Source: a bacterium
GTDB taxonomy: Bacteria > Bacteroidota > Bacteroidia > Flavobacteriales_D > Sanyastnellaceae
DNA: 46,440 nucleotides
Assembly (NCBI GenBank): GCA_029979565.1
Contig: JAPOHG010000010.1
Span: 1-46,440 of the forward strand
Direction: 5' to 3'
Part shown: positions 36,201 through 45,018 of the stretch, one piece after another
How the letters are laid out: each line of letters starts with the position of its first letter
How positions within the stretch are numbered: position 1 is the stretch's first letter
The notes under the pieces: generated by a model
Databases searched by the model: none
The model's input: the letters and a program-made list of their open reading frames with translations, nothing else
What the model was told of the DNA's origin: nothing
Translations under genes and position numbers: made by a program

Positions 36201-39200
36201 CCAGTCCATCGTCGTCGGAATCAAATACATTGTCGTCCTTGTCCGGGTTGCGCACGCCCACCATGACCATGACGACATTGGCCAGGTTTGGATTTCCCTT
36301 CACAGCGAGGCGTGCATTGTACTCGGAATCCAGCCCTTCAAATTCTTCAAACAAAGGATAGCCAACGGGCCGCTCAATTTTCAAATTCTGCAGCTTGCGG
36401 AATTCAATGTCGATGTTGTTCTCTGCCGGCCAAATCAAGTCCTCGTCCCCTGTGTTCCAAGGGGTAACCTTCATCGGAATCTCGTACTCGTAATAGTTGT
36501 TTTCAAAATCGTTACCCAATCGGATGAAGCACGTCAAATCATCGTCGTTGAGCGGCGTCCCATCCGGTCCGGCTTCAGCGTGCACGTACATCCGAAGGCG
36601 CTTGTACATCCGCATGTCAAAATTGATGTTGCGGTATGCTCCGCGCGCATCTCCATCCTTCAGGCCGCAAATGGCCATTTCAAGCGATTGCTCGTTCAAC
36701 CTTCGTTGGTTGGCTGTTCCCACGTCAATTTCTCGAATGATGCCCGGAGGCGTCACATACGGGACCGGCTCGCGGTTTCCATTCTCTTCGATGTTTACGG
36801 CGCTGATGGCAAACGACGTCGAGGAGGGGTCATCCGGCTCCACTTCTTGCGGTCCGGCCAATGACTCCAGGTAGCGACGCCATTCACCGCGGATCAACTC
36901 CAATCGCGCAAAACGCAAGGTCACAGGTTCTGACCACCCTTTCACGAACATGCGGATGAAGCGGATGGAGCGGAAGTCGGTGATGCCGCCCACGCGGTTG
37001 TCGAATTCGCGCACCGGGATTTTGAACTGGTACCAACGGATGGTGCGGTCTTGATCGTCAGCGGTCGTTACGACCTGCTCAAACGTATCCGTGATGTAGT
37101 TGCTTCCGATGTTGAATTCGCCCAAATCTTGGGGCCGAAGCGATACCTTGTACTGGAAGTAACTCTCAATGGTCGAGAGGGTAATGTCCTGGTTGATGTC
37201 CTCCGTATTGGGGATGGTCGTGGACGTGATGGGGTACCCGTTCGGAGACCCCGTGTTTGAATTGTTCTCGTACCCATTGAACCGCTCGTACCGCTGAAGG
37301 ATGGTCTCTTCGTTGGCCTGCGCCTCAGGGTCACGGAAATAGCGGAAGTTATCCGCAGACGGATCGCTGACGATGTTTGCGTAGGCATCGGGCGAAACCC
37401 AATCGGCAATGTCCGAGAGCCATTCCGAGAAGAATCCTTGCTCATCAGCATCGGGCATGCCGTCGAGGCCCACATCTTGCAATTCATAGTCGCCCGACGT
37501 GTTATCAAAGGCATTGACGACGTTGAATGTCGTGGGATCTGGATAGACCCCCCAAACACCTTCCAACGTTGGCAAGTCCGGGTTATTGGCCGACGGCAAT
37601 CCGTTCTCGTAGGACAATTGGCTGTCGTTGAGGACGTCCTCGGAAACGTTTCCGAGGTTGATGTAGAAATCCCCGCCGGTGAAGTTCTCCGAATCCTCGT
37701 TGAAGGGATCCATCAACCAGAACTGGAGGTATTCGATGTTGGCCATCTCAAAGTCCGTGGTGGTCAACGCGCGCTGGATCCCGCCCCAGCGGCTGCTCGG
37801 ATCGGCCAACGCCCCCTCCACGGTGAGGCCCGCGGAAATGCCGTCCGCACCCTCGGGCACTTCGTAGTTGTACTGCCCCCGCTCTTCTGGACGGAAGGTC
37901 AGATCAAGGGTCGGAATGTTCGGCGGGGTGCCCGTCGGCAATTCCCGATTTGGGAAAACCTCACCTTCGAGGACCTCACGCGTGCGGTGGTCGCTCTTGA
38001 TTTCAGCACTGACCTGCCCATCCTGCAAACCCGAACCGCGGAAGAACTGGGGATCTACCGTGTACCAACTCAACGCTGCACGGTTGTAATTGTAGATTAA
38101 GCTGTCTTCCAAATTGCCCTCGGGGAAGAGGTTGGGCTGCAGTTTGGGTGTCGAAGCGAGGAACCAACGGTTCACCGAACGAATGTCGATGGCCGATTGG
38201 CTGCCTTCAAAATCATCGATGTAGGCATTTCCGTCTTGACCAATGGCGCGGCTGTGGCCGGGAATCAAATACGCGGCTTCCGCAGCGATGTCGATGCTGG
38301 AAGCCGCACTTGTTTCATAAAAGGGCAAGGCGTCGACCAATTCCGTTAAAAATTGGCTCTCGGATTGGTAACTGAAATCGGCTCCGACAATGGAGTTGTT
38401 GACCGGTTCATTGCCGATATTGACTTTTTGGGTCAACGGTCGTTCCCGCAGGTTGAGCATGGTCGCGCCCATGTTGAACCGGTCGCCAATGGCATAATCA
38501 AACCGGGTTCCCATCATCGTTTTCGTCTGGATGCTGAACAGCGAATTGCTTTCGAGTGAGACCTTGATGTTTCGACCCGATTCAAGCAGTCCATCGTTGA
38601 TGATCCGTACGCGTCCCAATTGGTAATCGACGGTGTAATCTTGGTTTTCAATCAGGCGAACCCCGCCGGCCGTGACCGTGACCGATCCTTCAGGAATGTT
38701 CATGGCCTGCAAGGCAATCTCGCTGCTCGTCTGGCTCTGGAATTCTCCTTTGATACTGAAGCGGTTGAGCGACGGAATCTGTTGCGCAGCCGTTTTGGTG
38801 CTGTCGTACAGGGGTTGGAATACGATGCTCTCTATGAGGTTCGCGGCGAGATCGGGATCTTCGACACGCTCCTCAATCTCCCGGGCCAAATTGGAACCGA
38901 ACGGTTCGGTTGACGGGAAAAAGATGCGCCCGTTCTGGCTGTGGATGGTACCGCCCATTGTCGCGGCATTGTCCACGAAGTCGAAGACCCCATCGGGCTG
39001 CGTCATGCCGTTGATGTCCAACCGGTCCATGCCCAACAGCTGGATGAGCAAGGTGCCATCAAGCGGATTTCGTGGAATGTAGTTGAGGTCCACCCCGGTC
39101 GCAGGGTCGTTGTACCATATGTTCAATCGGAAATTCTCCTCACTGAGTCCAAACGCCTGCATGGAATAGACGTTTTTCATCATGATCTTCCAGAGCGGTG

Positions 39201-40731
39201 CTTGGTCCCCGTTGCTCAATCGAAGCTGGGTAATGCTCGACTTGAGCATCTTCAGCATCAGCGCATTCGGAGCGGCATAGCCATCCTGGGAAATCGTACC
39301 CACTTGGTAGGTCTCACCGCCCAAGGTGTATTCGTAAGCCACTGCCAGCACTTCCGCGTTGTTCAGTGCTTGGCGCAACGAGATGAAGCCCAAACGCGCG
39401 TTGAACGTGAATTCGGTCGGTGCGAGTTTTCGGGCATTCCCCACCCGTTCGTAGTGAATGCCTTGCGTCAATCCCAATCCCATGCTTGCGATGGCCCCGT
39501 TGGCTCCGGTGAAACCGAGCACGTTTGGGTCATTGACCATCATATCGAACAGCTGGTTGTTGGCATTCGTGGGGTTGCGCTGTGCGGTGACGGAATCGCC
39601 TACAAGGGTTTCGACCGGGAGGTTGGAAGAAACGTAGTCCGGATGCTCACCGAGATCCGTGAATCCAATAACATTCCGCACGTCCTGCGTATTCGCTTGG
39701 GTGTTGACGACCCACACTTCAATCCGCGTGATGTTCACCCCTGAATTGGGCACCGGCAAACTTTGCATGGCCTCGTCGTACTGGTCGAGGAAGTACTGGG
39801 AAAGAAAGTAGTGACGGTTGGCTTCGTAGTCGTCGGCGCGGATGTTGAACTCCTGCGTCTGTGCGCCACCCTCAACCTCAATTTCCTTTCGTTCACCCTT
39901 TTGCTGGGAGAACACCGTCGTGTTGTAAAGCCGTCCCCACTGCGTCTCAAGCTTAACCCCGAATAAACTCTGGCTGCCCGTGATGAGGGTTCCTGGGAGG
40001 GGCATGGAAATGTGCCCCGCTTCAAAGTTTTTCAAGATGTCGTCCTCTTCCCCTTGGAAGCCGATGTTCATTTGGTTCTCGAAGTCGAACAGCGCTTCGG
40101 TGTTGTAGTTGGTTCCAAGGTCGATTTTATCGCCAATCTTTCCGCCGATGTTCAGCTGAATGCGTTGGTCAAAATCGAACGTTGTGATGCGGCGTTGGCG
40201 TTCTGGAATCCGGGGGTTTTCGGTATCGGAAATGTTGATCCCAAAGGTCAGTTCAGCCGATCCTTGCGGTTTGATCTCGATCTCGTTGCTGCCGAAGATG
40301 GTCTCGAACAGTTCGCTGTCGACCGTCAGTTTCGGGGCGAACGCACGCTCCGCTTCATCGTCTTCGGCTTGGAGGTCGTTCCAGTACTCCGAAAGGTTGC
40401 CGGTGATGTCGTAATCGAGGTATTCATCGAGTGTTAAAAATGTCGACGGCCGGTACAACAACGTGTCACCGATGCGTTGCTGAATGCTGTACAACCCCGT
40501 AGTCTCATCGAAGACAATCTCGTACGTGAAGTTCTCCGGCCAAGCAAAGTCGAATCCCGCTGGGCTTTCAATTGGATTGTATGGGTCCTCTCCTCCGAAA
40601 GGAAAGGGCAGGATGATGGGAAGGGAATCGCTGTTCGTCTCTTCGGTGGTTTGTGCCCAAACCCCTGAAAACAAAGAAAGCCCCAAAAACAGGGCAAAAA
40701 TCTGCGCAAAACGAGCCTTCTTGATCTTCAT
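33256..40731 (-). CDS. sprA: SprA, type IX secretion outer-membrane translocon
   Basis: Very large outer-membrane beta-barrel (2491 residues; the family is about 2400) that forms the protein-conducting channel of the type IX secretion system, also called Sov. A signal peptide (FAQIFALFLGLSLFSGVWAQ) is followed by SprA N-terminal segments such as LPFPFGGEDPYNPIESPAGF, ITTFDFDQRIQLNIGGKIGD and IGFQGEEDDILKNFEAGHIS. The remainder has repeated amphipathic strands and SprA-type stretches (DQRRLNEQSL-like INQRR region, KGNPNLANVVMVMVGVRNP), ending with the strand SNIRSGVALRFNLNQ. An unusual Gly/Arg/Asp-rich insertion lies at about residues 1654-1723. The ATG at 40731 shares its A with the ruvA stop (TGATG); a GTG one codon earlier is the alternative. 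Partners such as PorV and Plug are not in the window. Confidence 0.96.
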   Translation of the reverse strand: MKIKKARFAQIFALFLGLSLFSGVWAQTTEETNSDSLPIILPFPFGGEDPYNPIESPAGFDFAWPENFTYEIVFDETTGLYSIQQRIGDTLLYRPSTFLTLDEYLDYDITGNLSEYWNDLQAEDDEAERAFAPKLTVDSELFETIFGSNEIEIKPQGSAELTFGINISDTENPRIPERQRRITTFDFDQRIQLNIGGKIGDKIDLGTNYNTEALFDFENQMNIGFQGEEDDILKNFEAGHISMPLPGTLITGSQSLFGVKLETQWGRLYNTTVFSQQKGERKEIEVEGGAQTQEFNIRADDYEANRHYFLSQYFLDQYDEAMQSLPVPNSGVNITRIEVWVVNTQANTQDVRNVIGFTDLGEHPDYVSSNLPVETLVGDSVTAQRNPTNANNQLFDMMVNDPNVLGFTGANGAIASMGLGLTQGIHYERVGNARKLAPTEFTFNARLGFISLRQALNNAEVLAVAYEYTLGGETYQVGTISQDGYAAPNALMLKMLKSSITQLRLSNGDQAPLWKIMMKNVYSMQAFGLSEENFRLNIWYNDPATGVDLNYIPRNPLDGTLLIQLLGMDRLDINGMTQPDGVFDFVDNAATMGGTIHSQNGRIFFPSTEPFGSNLAREIEERVEDPDLAANLIESIVFQPLYDSTKTAAQQIPSLNRFSIKGEFQSQTSSEIALQAMNIPEGSVTVTAGGVRLIENQDYTVDYQLGRVRIINDGLLESGRNIKVSLESNSLFSIQTKTMMGTRFDYAIGDRFNMGATMLNLRERPLTQKVNIGNEPVNNSIVGADFSYQSESQFLTELVDALPFYETSAASSIDIAAEAAYLIPGHSRAIGQDGNAYIDDFEGSQSAIDIRSVNRWFLASTPKLQPNLFPEGNLEDSLIYNYNRAALSWYTVDPQFFRGSGLQDGQVSAEIKSDHRTREVLEGEVFPNRELPTGTPPNIPTLDLTFRPEERGQYNYEVPEGADGISAGLTVEGALADPSSRWGGIQRALTTTDFEMANIEYLQFWLMDPFNEDSENFTGGDFYINLGNVSEDVLNDSQLSYENGLPSANNPDLPTLEGVWGVYPDPTTFNVVNAFDNTSGDYELQDVGLDGMPDADEQGFFSEWLSDIADWVSPDAYANIVSDPSADNFRYFRDPEAQANEETILQRYERFNGYENNSNTGSPNGYPITSTTIPNTEDINQDITLSTIESYFQYKVSLRPQDLGEFNIGSNYITDTFEQVVTTADDQDRTIRWYQFKIPVREFDNRVGGITDFRSIRFIRMFVKGWSEPVTLRFARLELIRGEWRRYLESLAGPQEVEPDDPSSTSFAISAVNIEENGNREPVPYVTPPGIIREIDVGTANQRRLNEQSLEMAICGLKDGDARGAYRNINFDMRMYKRLRMYVHAEAGPDGTPLNDDDLTCFIRLGNDFENNYYEYEIPMKVTPWNTGDEDLIWPAENNIDIEFRKLQNLKIERPVGYPLFEEFEGLDSEYNARLAVKGNPNLANVVMVMVGVRNPDKDDNVFDSDDDGLDKCSVVWVNEMRLADFNQKGGWAVTAQMNAKLADLGNVSVAANMSTPGFGGLEQRIQERQRETIQAIDASGTLQLGKLLPKKLGVTLPMYLGYSQEVSTPQFDPLSPDIEMAEQQGLSEERQNNAQTVNQLKSINFSNIKIDPQFGSGGSGSRDRNRDRGGAAAGGRGDGKGDKGGGKDAGIPDTNVDMGGARGGGSARGGGSARGGGGGSANLGLLKLFDPGNFTANFSYIEAFNRDVNTEYQINREFRGGLNYNFSHSPKNFSPFKKIGFIRKYEALKWLSDFNFYLLPKQLTVGTQMNRVYETSRVRNNTEELLGIETDLLINTQVMKTWQWARNYALKYDLTKALKFDYTGQAQALVGEPAGEINREDAEAYQSYKDSVLVNLQNAGEITTYNHNVTGTYKLPFDKLPIVNFISSDIRYQGSYRWDRAPFSQDSLGNTIQNSRNLSLNAQANFANLYKKIPGVKDLLNPPRRAPTRNEIRNEDRDGFGNAEEEEKVKFELNPLATLVRLIASVQNVSGTFTRNEGMLLPGYAQRARFVGMDEQLLAPGPLFVLGHQNTNWQGVQVRDFAIDAAENGWLVELPLQNQQYNQTYQETFNVRANLEPIKYLKIELTANRSINQNYTSFFRFDEEQNEFVYDSPNETGQFSATVMSWNTAFVEDDVEDEFNSELWDSFLKTHRIIVSQRLNESNYQLDEPENTGYYTGFGGTSQDVTIPAFVAAYLGYDPQEVPLDVFNTPVAPNWRVSYDGLTKNEFFKQYFKRFNLNHSYRSTLTTNYVTNLNYAEDANGLPTAIDQSEFGNYISERQFNVVSLSEQLSPLIGVDMTIKTEGENEPQLKVELKRDRNVAFGLTNYQITETKSEGLVIGFGYKFKDVPNPFIKTYGKLPVKMLKETDLVLRADVNVRDNRTIIRKMVERQNQVTAGQKLVSIKMSADLEVSDKLTMRAFYDHQITNPYISTSFATSNIRSGVALRFNLNQ
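35564..35772 (-). repeat. Gly/Arg/Asp-rich low-complexity insertion in sprA
   Basis: About 70 codons with repeated GGGSARGGGSARGGGGG and GSGSRDRNRDRGG motifs, between INFSNIKIDPQFG and NLGLLKLFDPGNFTANFSYI. The DNA is correspondingly GC-rich and repetitive but stays in frame. Confidence 0.8.
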
Positions 40732-41327
40732 CACAACCGTTTCAACGCGTGTTTGATCAAGTCCTCTACCGCAGTCATGTCGGGCGAATCCTTCATTATT
40801 TGGTCCAGTGTCTTCTCACAACGGGCCCGGTCAAAACCGAGGGTCGTGAGGGCAATTAACGCCTCTTGCCGCGAATTATTGTGTCCGGCTTGCGCTCCGC
40901 TCGCAGCTGGCAGCGCCGGCGCATCAATTGCGCCCAACTTATCCTGCAAATCAATGATGATGCGTTGGGCCGTTTTGGCGCCAATCCCCTTGACGCTTTT
41001 CATGGCGTTCACATCACCCGCTTGAATCGCCTGGGCAGCCTGGTCCACATTCATCGCGCTCAAGATCATCCGCGCCGTGCTAGCGCCCACGCCACTGACC
41101 CCGAGCAAAAGCAAGAACATGGTGCGTTCTTCCGGTTGACTGAACCCGTACAAGAGCTGTGCATCTTCCCGAACAACCAGGTGCGTATGCAACATGACAC
41201 TTTCCTCGTTCCCCAGCTGCTCAAATGTATTCAAACTGATGTGCACCTGGTAACCCACCCCACCGCATTCGACAACGGCGTACGTGGGCGTCTTCTCTAC
41301 TAGCCTTCCCCTCAAATGATGAATCAT
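40731..41327 (-). CDS. ruvA: Holliday junction branch migration protein RuvA
   Basis: DNA-binding subunit of the RuvABC Holliday-junction machinery; the tetramer binds the junction and loads RuvB. The 198-residue length is normal. Domain I: MIHHLRGRLVEKTPTYAVVE, VGYQVHISLNTFEQLG, and HTHLVVREDAQLLYGFSQPEER. Domain II has the helix-hairpin-helix elements LLGVSGVGASTARMILS and MKSVKGIGAKTAQRIIIDLQ. A flexible linker rich in Ala/Pro and the RuvB-binding domain III (RQEALIALTTLGFDRARCEK) follow. The start overlaps the maeB stop (ATGA) and the stop overlaps the sprA start, so it is translationally coupled on both sides. Confidence 0.97.
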   Translation of the reverse strand: MIHHLRGRLVEKTPTYAVVECGGVGYQVHISLNTFEQLGNEESVMLHTHLVVREDAQLLYGFSQPEERTMFLLLLGVSGVGASTARMILSAMNVDQAAQAIQAGDVNAMKSVKGIGAKTAQRIIIDLQDKLGAIDAPALPAASGAQAGHNNSRQEALIALTTLGFDRARCEKTLDQIMKDSPDMTAVEDLIKHALKRL

Positions 41328-43597
41328 GCGTTGCTCTTGATTTGTGCATCGACAACGGCCAACCTGACCATGTCGTGTATTTCACGAACGGAAGACCCCA
41401 TTTGGAGTACGTGGAAGGATTGGCGCATGCCCAAAAGCACCGGCCCTTGGACTTCCACGCCTGCCATCTCCTGAAGCAATTTGTAGGCAATGTTGCCTGC
41501 AGCCAGGTTGGGGAAAATCAACGTGTTCACACGTTTATTGTGCAAAGTTGAGAATGGGAAGGACTCCGAAAGCAACTCATCGTTCAACGCAAAGTTGGCC
41601 TGGATTTCGCCGTCGACAATCAGGTCCGGATGGCGGTCCTTTAAGATCCGCGCGGCATCCGCCATTTTCTCGGCGTCCACGCCGCCTGCAGAACCAAAAT
41701 TGGAATAGCTCAACAATGCAATGCGTGGGACAATGCGGAGGTTTCGGACGGCCTGTGCCGTCAACGCAGCAATGGACGCAATCTCCTCCGCGGTCGGATT
41801 GAGGTTCACGGTGGTGTCTGCGAAGAACATGGGGCCGCGTTTGGTCTCAAGGATGTACATCCCTGCCACCTTGTCCACATCGTCCGACTTGCCGATGACC
41901 TGCAATGCAGGGCGGATGACACTTGGATAGGTACGGGTCATTCCGCTGATCAACGCATCAGCGCGTCCTGTTCGGACCATCATTGCCCCGTAATAATTTC
42001 GCTGGCGCATCAAGCGTTCTCCCTCGCGGGAGGTCAATCCGTGGCGCATGCGAAGCTGGAAGAACTCTTCTCCAAAGGCCTTTCTCCGTTCAAATTCTTC
42101 ATCGGAGCGGGGGTTGATGACCTCGACACCTTTCAATTCGAGGCTGTGCTCCTCAATCAGCCCTTCGATGACGGAACGACGACCCAACAAGATGGGCTGC
42201 GCAATGCCTTCTTCAAGGGCCTGTTCAGCGGCTTTCAAAACACGGTAATGGTCCGCTTCGGCAAAAACCACGCGTTTCGGGGATTTCTTGGCGCGGTCGG
42301 CAATGGTTCGAGCAAAACCCGTGTCGTATCCAATGCGGTCGAGCAGGGCCTTGCGGTAAGCGTCCCAGTCCTTGATTTCGTGCTGGGCAACCCCAGACTC
42401 CATGGCAGCTTGGGCCACCGCGGGAGCAACGTGGGTAATAAGGCGCGGGTCCAGTGGCTTCGGGATGATCAAGTCCCTGCCAAACACAAACGACTGGTTG
42501 CCGTACGCCTCGGACACTTCATCCGGCACATTTTCTTTGGCCAAGGCGGCGATGGCACGCACCGCAGCCAACTTCATGGCGTCGTTGATGGCCGTTGAAC
42601 GCACGTCCAACGCACCGCGGAAGATGAACGGAAATCCGAGGACGTTATTGACTTGGTTGGGGTGGTCGGATCGGCCGGTCGCCATGATGATATCGTCACG
42701 GACCTCCATGGCCGAATCGTATCCAATTTCCGGCTCGGGATTCGCCAGCGCAAACACAATGGGGTTTTTCGCCATACCCGCCACCATGGAAGGCTTGACC
42801 AGCCCACCCTTGCTCAATCCCAGGAACACATCAGCTCCCTTCATGGCCGCTTCCAATGAATCGAACCGACGGTCATTCGCATACCGCTGCTTTGAAGCAT
42901 CCAGTCCATCCCGTCCGCGGTTGATGTGGCCCTTGCTATCAAATACATCCACTTGGTTGGAGGACATGCCCAGTTGTTCGTACAAGTCCAAGCAGCTCAT
43001 GGCTGCTGCTCCCGCTCCGCTCACAACGATGCGAATATCTTCAATGGACTTCTCGGCCAATTCGAGGGCATTCAACAACGCGGCGGCGGAGATGATGGCC
43101 GTCCCGTGTTGGTCGTCGTGCATGACGGGAATGTCCAACTCAGCCTTCAATCGCCGTTCGATTTCAAACGCTTCCGGGGCTTTGATGTCCTCCAAATTGA
43201 TGCCTCCGAACGTAGGTGCGATGGCCTTGACCGTGGCGATGAATTGCTCGGGATCACTTGCATCCACCTCGATGTCGAACACGTCGATGTCGGCGAACAC
43301 CTTGAATAGAACGCCCTTTCCTTCCATCACCGGCTTGCTCGCTTCCGGACCGATGTCGCCCAAACCGAGCACGGCCGTTCCGTTGGTGATGACCGCGACC
43401 AGGTTGCCTTTGGCCGTGTAGTTATAGACGTCCTCTTTGTTCTCCGCAATGGCCTTGCAGGGTTCCGCTACCCCGGGGCTGTATGCCAGAGCAAGGTCCT
43501 TTTGCGAGCTGTACGGCTTCGTGGGGAGGACTTCAATCTTCCCTTTACGGCCTCTGCTGTGGTAATCGAGCGCTTCGCGTTTGCTTGATGGGTTCAT
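41324..43597 (-). CDS. maeB: NADP-dependent malic enzyme with C-terminal phosphotransacetylase-like domain
   Basis: Oxidatively decarboxylates malate to pyruvate, supplying NADPH. The 757 residues contain a malic enzyme part (about 1-430: KIEVLPTKPYSSQKDLALAYSPGVAEP, AVLGLGDIGPEASKPVMEGK, PVMHDDQHGTAIISAAAL, VSGAGAAAMSCLDLYEQLG) and a phosphate acetyltransferase-like domain (about 430-757: PKRVVFAEADHYRVLKAAEQ, YPSVIRPALQVIGKSDD, ILKDRHPDLIVDGEIQANFA, FPNLAAGNIAYKLLQEMAG). In MaeB proteins the second domain is regulatory (acetyl-CoA responsive) rather than catalytic. It is the first gene of the maeB-ruvA-sprA-gcvH-vanZ run. A clear promoter box was not found in the 48 bases before it. Confidence 0.96.
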   Translation of the reverse strand: MNPSSKREALDYHSRGRKGKIEVLPTKPYSSQKDLALAYSPGVAEPCKAIAENKEDVYNYTAKGNLVAVITNGTAVLGLGDIGPEASKPVMEGKGVLFKVFADIDVFDIEVDASDPEQFIATVKAIAPTFGGINLEDIKAPEAFEIERRLKAELDIPVMHDDQHGTAIISAAALLNALELAEKSIEDIRIVVSGAGAAAMSCLDLYEQLGMSSNQVDVFDSKGHINRGRDGLDASKQRYANDRRFDSLEAAMKGADVFLGLSKGGLVKPSMVAGMAKNPIVFALANPEPEIGYDSAMEVRDDIIMATGRSDHPNQVNNVLGFPFIFRGALDVRSTAINDAMKLAAVRAIAALAKENVPDEVSEAYGNQSFVFGRDLIIPKPLDPRLITHVAPAVAQAAMESGVAQHEIKDWDAYRKALLDRIGYDTGFARTIADRAKKSPKRVVFAEADHYRVLKAAEQALEEGIAQPILLGRRSVIEGLIEEHSLELKGVEVINPRSDEEFERRKAFGEEFFQLRMRHGLTSREGERLMRQRNYYGAMMVRTGRADALISGMTRTYPSVIRPALQVIGKSDDVDKVAGMYILETKRGPMFFADTTVNLNPTAEEIASIAALTAQAVRNLRIVPRIALLSYSNFGSAGGVDAEKMADAARILKDRHPDLIVDGEIQANFALNDELLSESFPFSTLHNKRVNTLIFPNLAAGNIAYKLLQEMAGVEVQGPVLLGMRQSFHVLQMGSSVREIHDMVRLAVVDAQIKSNA

Positions 43598-43645
43598 CCG
43601 TAGCGGTTCGGGTTAGCGGACGGAAAAAATGACGCTTTCGGCGGC

Positions 43646-44413
43646 TTATTGAACCAAAAACTGTTCGGTTACGCGCTCTCCTTCTGGAGTCGTCAGGGCC
43701 AATACGTACATCCCAGCCGGGTAGGCAGACGCATCGATGTACACCACACCCTGCTGGGCACGCAGCGTTTGCTGTTCGACCAATTGGCCAGCTGCATTGT
43801 GGATGGTCATTTCAGCCCGAGCCGCACCGTTCAGTTGGTATGGGAATGAGGACAGACCCGTGACCGGCTGCGGAAAGAGCGGCGTTGTCTCGATCGTCGA
43901 CTCTTCAACGTTCAATGCGCAGTTTTCTGCATCGAGGCAGTACAACACCTGTTGACATGTGCCAGCCGCGACGTCTCCCACCGGATGGAAGCAATATTCA
44001 AATGCCGTGACACCGGCGACGCCTGAAGGGTAATAATCCGCAATGAAGGTCGTGTCTGTTTCGTTCGGCAAGAGCTCGACCAAATATCCTTCCGTGGAGA
44101 ACGAACTGTACTGTCCGTAGGGATAGCACAAAGGCCCCCAGCAGAAGCGGTCGTACGCGCCCGGTGCATCTTCATCGTAGGGCAAATTGTACGGACTGAC
44201 CAACTGAATGATGTTCCGTGTGACCATCAAATTCAACGTGTCATCCGTGAGGTTGGTCACGTCCCAGTGCAAGGCAATCTCTTCGTTCTCCGGATCATCG
44301 AGCGATCCTTCGAAGACCTCAATCGGGTCAACCAATGTGGGCTGTGCCCAGGAAACGGCAGGGCACATCACCGCACAGATCAAGATTGAAAAGAACAGCG
44401 TTTTCGTCTTCAT
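43646..44413 (-). CDS. Secreted protein with T9SS type A sorting domain
   Basis: Exported protein of 255 residues. A signal peptide (MKTKTLFFSILICAVMCPAVSWAQ) is followed by a beta-rich domain of about 155 residues (HWDVTNLTDDTLNLMVTRNI, FCWGPLCYPYGQYSSFSTEG, GVTAFEYCFHPVGDVAAGTC) with several cysteines, and the C-terminal sorting domain starts near LFPQPVTGLSSFPYQL and ends YPAGMYVLALTTPEGERVTE and QFLVQ. That last domain is the usual Por_Secre_tail signal, cleaved during type IX secretion. Function of the central domain is unknown; it looks like a small cell-surface or released protein. The ATG at 44413 is chosen because it begins the signal peptide and a promoter box ends 5 bases upstream; an upstream in-frame start at 44464 would put 17 residues before the signal peptide. 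Confidence 0.9.
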   Translation of the reverse strand: MKTKTLFFSILICAVMCPAVSWAQPTLVDPIEVFEGSLDDPENEEIALHWDVTNLTDDTLNLMVTRNIIQLVSPYNLPYDEDAPGAYDRFCWGPLCYPYGQYSSFSTEGYLVELLPNETDTTFIADYYPSGVAGVTAFEYCFHPVGDVAAGTCQQVLYCLDAENCALNVEESTIETTPLFPQPVTGLSSFPYQLNGAARAEMTIHNAAGQLVEQQTLRAQQGVVYIDASAYPAGMYVLALTTPEGERVTEQFLVQ

Positions 44414-44418
44414 GGGGG

Positions 44419-44426
44419 CGAAGATA
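44419..44426 (-). promoter_or_regulatory. -7 promoter box of the T9SS-sorted gene
   Basis: TATCTTCG on the minus strand, identical to the nadC box, ends 5 bases before the ATG at 44413. Confidence 0.5.
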
Positions 44427-44482
44427 CCGAGATTGGTGTGGATTTTGTGTCTCAAGGAAGACAAGCTTTAACCAGTTTCCGT

Positions 44483-44490
44483 TTAATTTG
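44483..44490 (+). promoter_or_regulatory. Weak -7-like box before the TlpA-like gene
   Basis: TTAATTTG differs from TAnnTTTG at the second base. It lies 12 bases before the ATG at 44503, in the 89-base divergent gap. Low-confidence call. Confidence 0.25.
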
Positions 44491-44502
44491 TCTTCGCAAG
44501 AA

Positions 44503-45018
44503 ATGAAACACGCCGCCCCCATGCCCCGATTCCAATCCGCCCTTGTGCTCATCTGCTCGCTCACCTTGAGCATTGGGGCTTCAGTTGCCCAGTCGCTCCC
44601 GGCTGTGCAACTCAAAAACCTCGAAGGAGAAACCATTTCAACCGGCGAACTGGCAACAGAAGGGCAACCCACCTTGATCTGCTTTTGGGCCACCTGGTGC
44701 AGCCCGTGCAAGCGCGAGCTCAACAACTACGCAGAGCTCTATGAAGATTGGCAGGACGAGACGGGCGTGAACATCGTAGCCGTGAGCATTGACGACCAGC
44801 GCAGCATTCGCCGTGTGGCACCGTACGTCAACAGCGTGCTCTGGGATTACGACGTCTTGCTCGACCCGAACAAAGATTTTGCTCGAGCGATGCAGGTGGT
44901 CAACGTACCGCACACCTTCTTGGTCAATGGCGAAGGGGAAATCGTTTGGCAACACAACAACTATGCGGACGGTGACGAAGAGGAGGTATACGAAGAACTC
45001 TTGAAGCTCGTCGAATGA
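44503..45018 (+). CDS. TlpA-like thioredoxin-fold disulfide reductase
   Basis: Periplasmic redox protein of 171 residues. A signal peptide (RFQSALVLICSLTLSIGASVAQ) is followed by an AhpC/TlpA-type thioredoxin fold: LPAVQLKNLEGETISTGELA, the active site ICFWATWCSPCKREL with Cys-x-x-Cys, NIVAVSIDDQRSIRRVAPYV, and the cis-Pro region VVNVPHTFLVNGEGEIVWQH. It should reduce or exchange disulfides or cytochrome-maturation thiols in the periplasm. The stop overlaps the next gene's ATG (ATGA). The pairing with a DUF6029-type outer-membrane protein is, to my knowledge, recurrent in Bacteroidota. A second Met six residues in is an alternative start. Confidence 0.92.
   Translation: MKHAAPMPRFQSALVLICSLTLSIGASVAQSLPAVQLKNLEGETISTGELATEGQPTLICFWATWCSPCKRELNNYAELYEDWQDETGVNIVAVSIDDQRSIRRVAPYVNSVLWDYDVLLDPNKDFARAMQVVNVPHTFLVNGEGEIVWQHNNYADGDEEEVYEELLKLVE

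Noticed and set aside
34294-36864. Plus-strand open frames of 320 and 364 codons within sprA
   Set aside because: They are antisense to a continuous SprA frame and read as Val/His/Arg-rich sequence without domain features.
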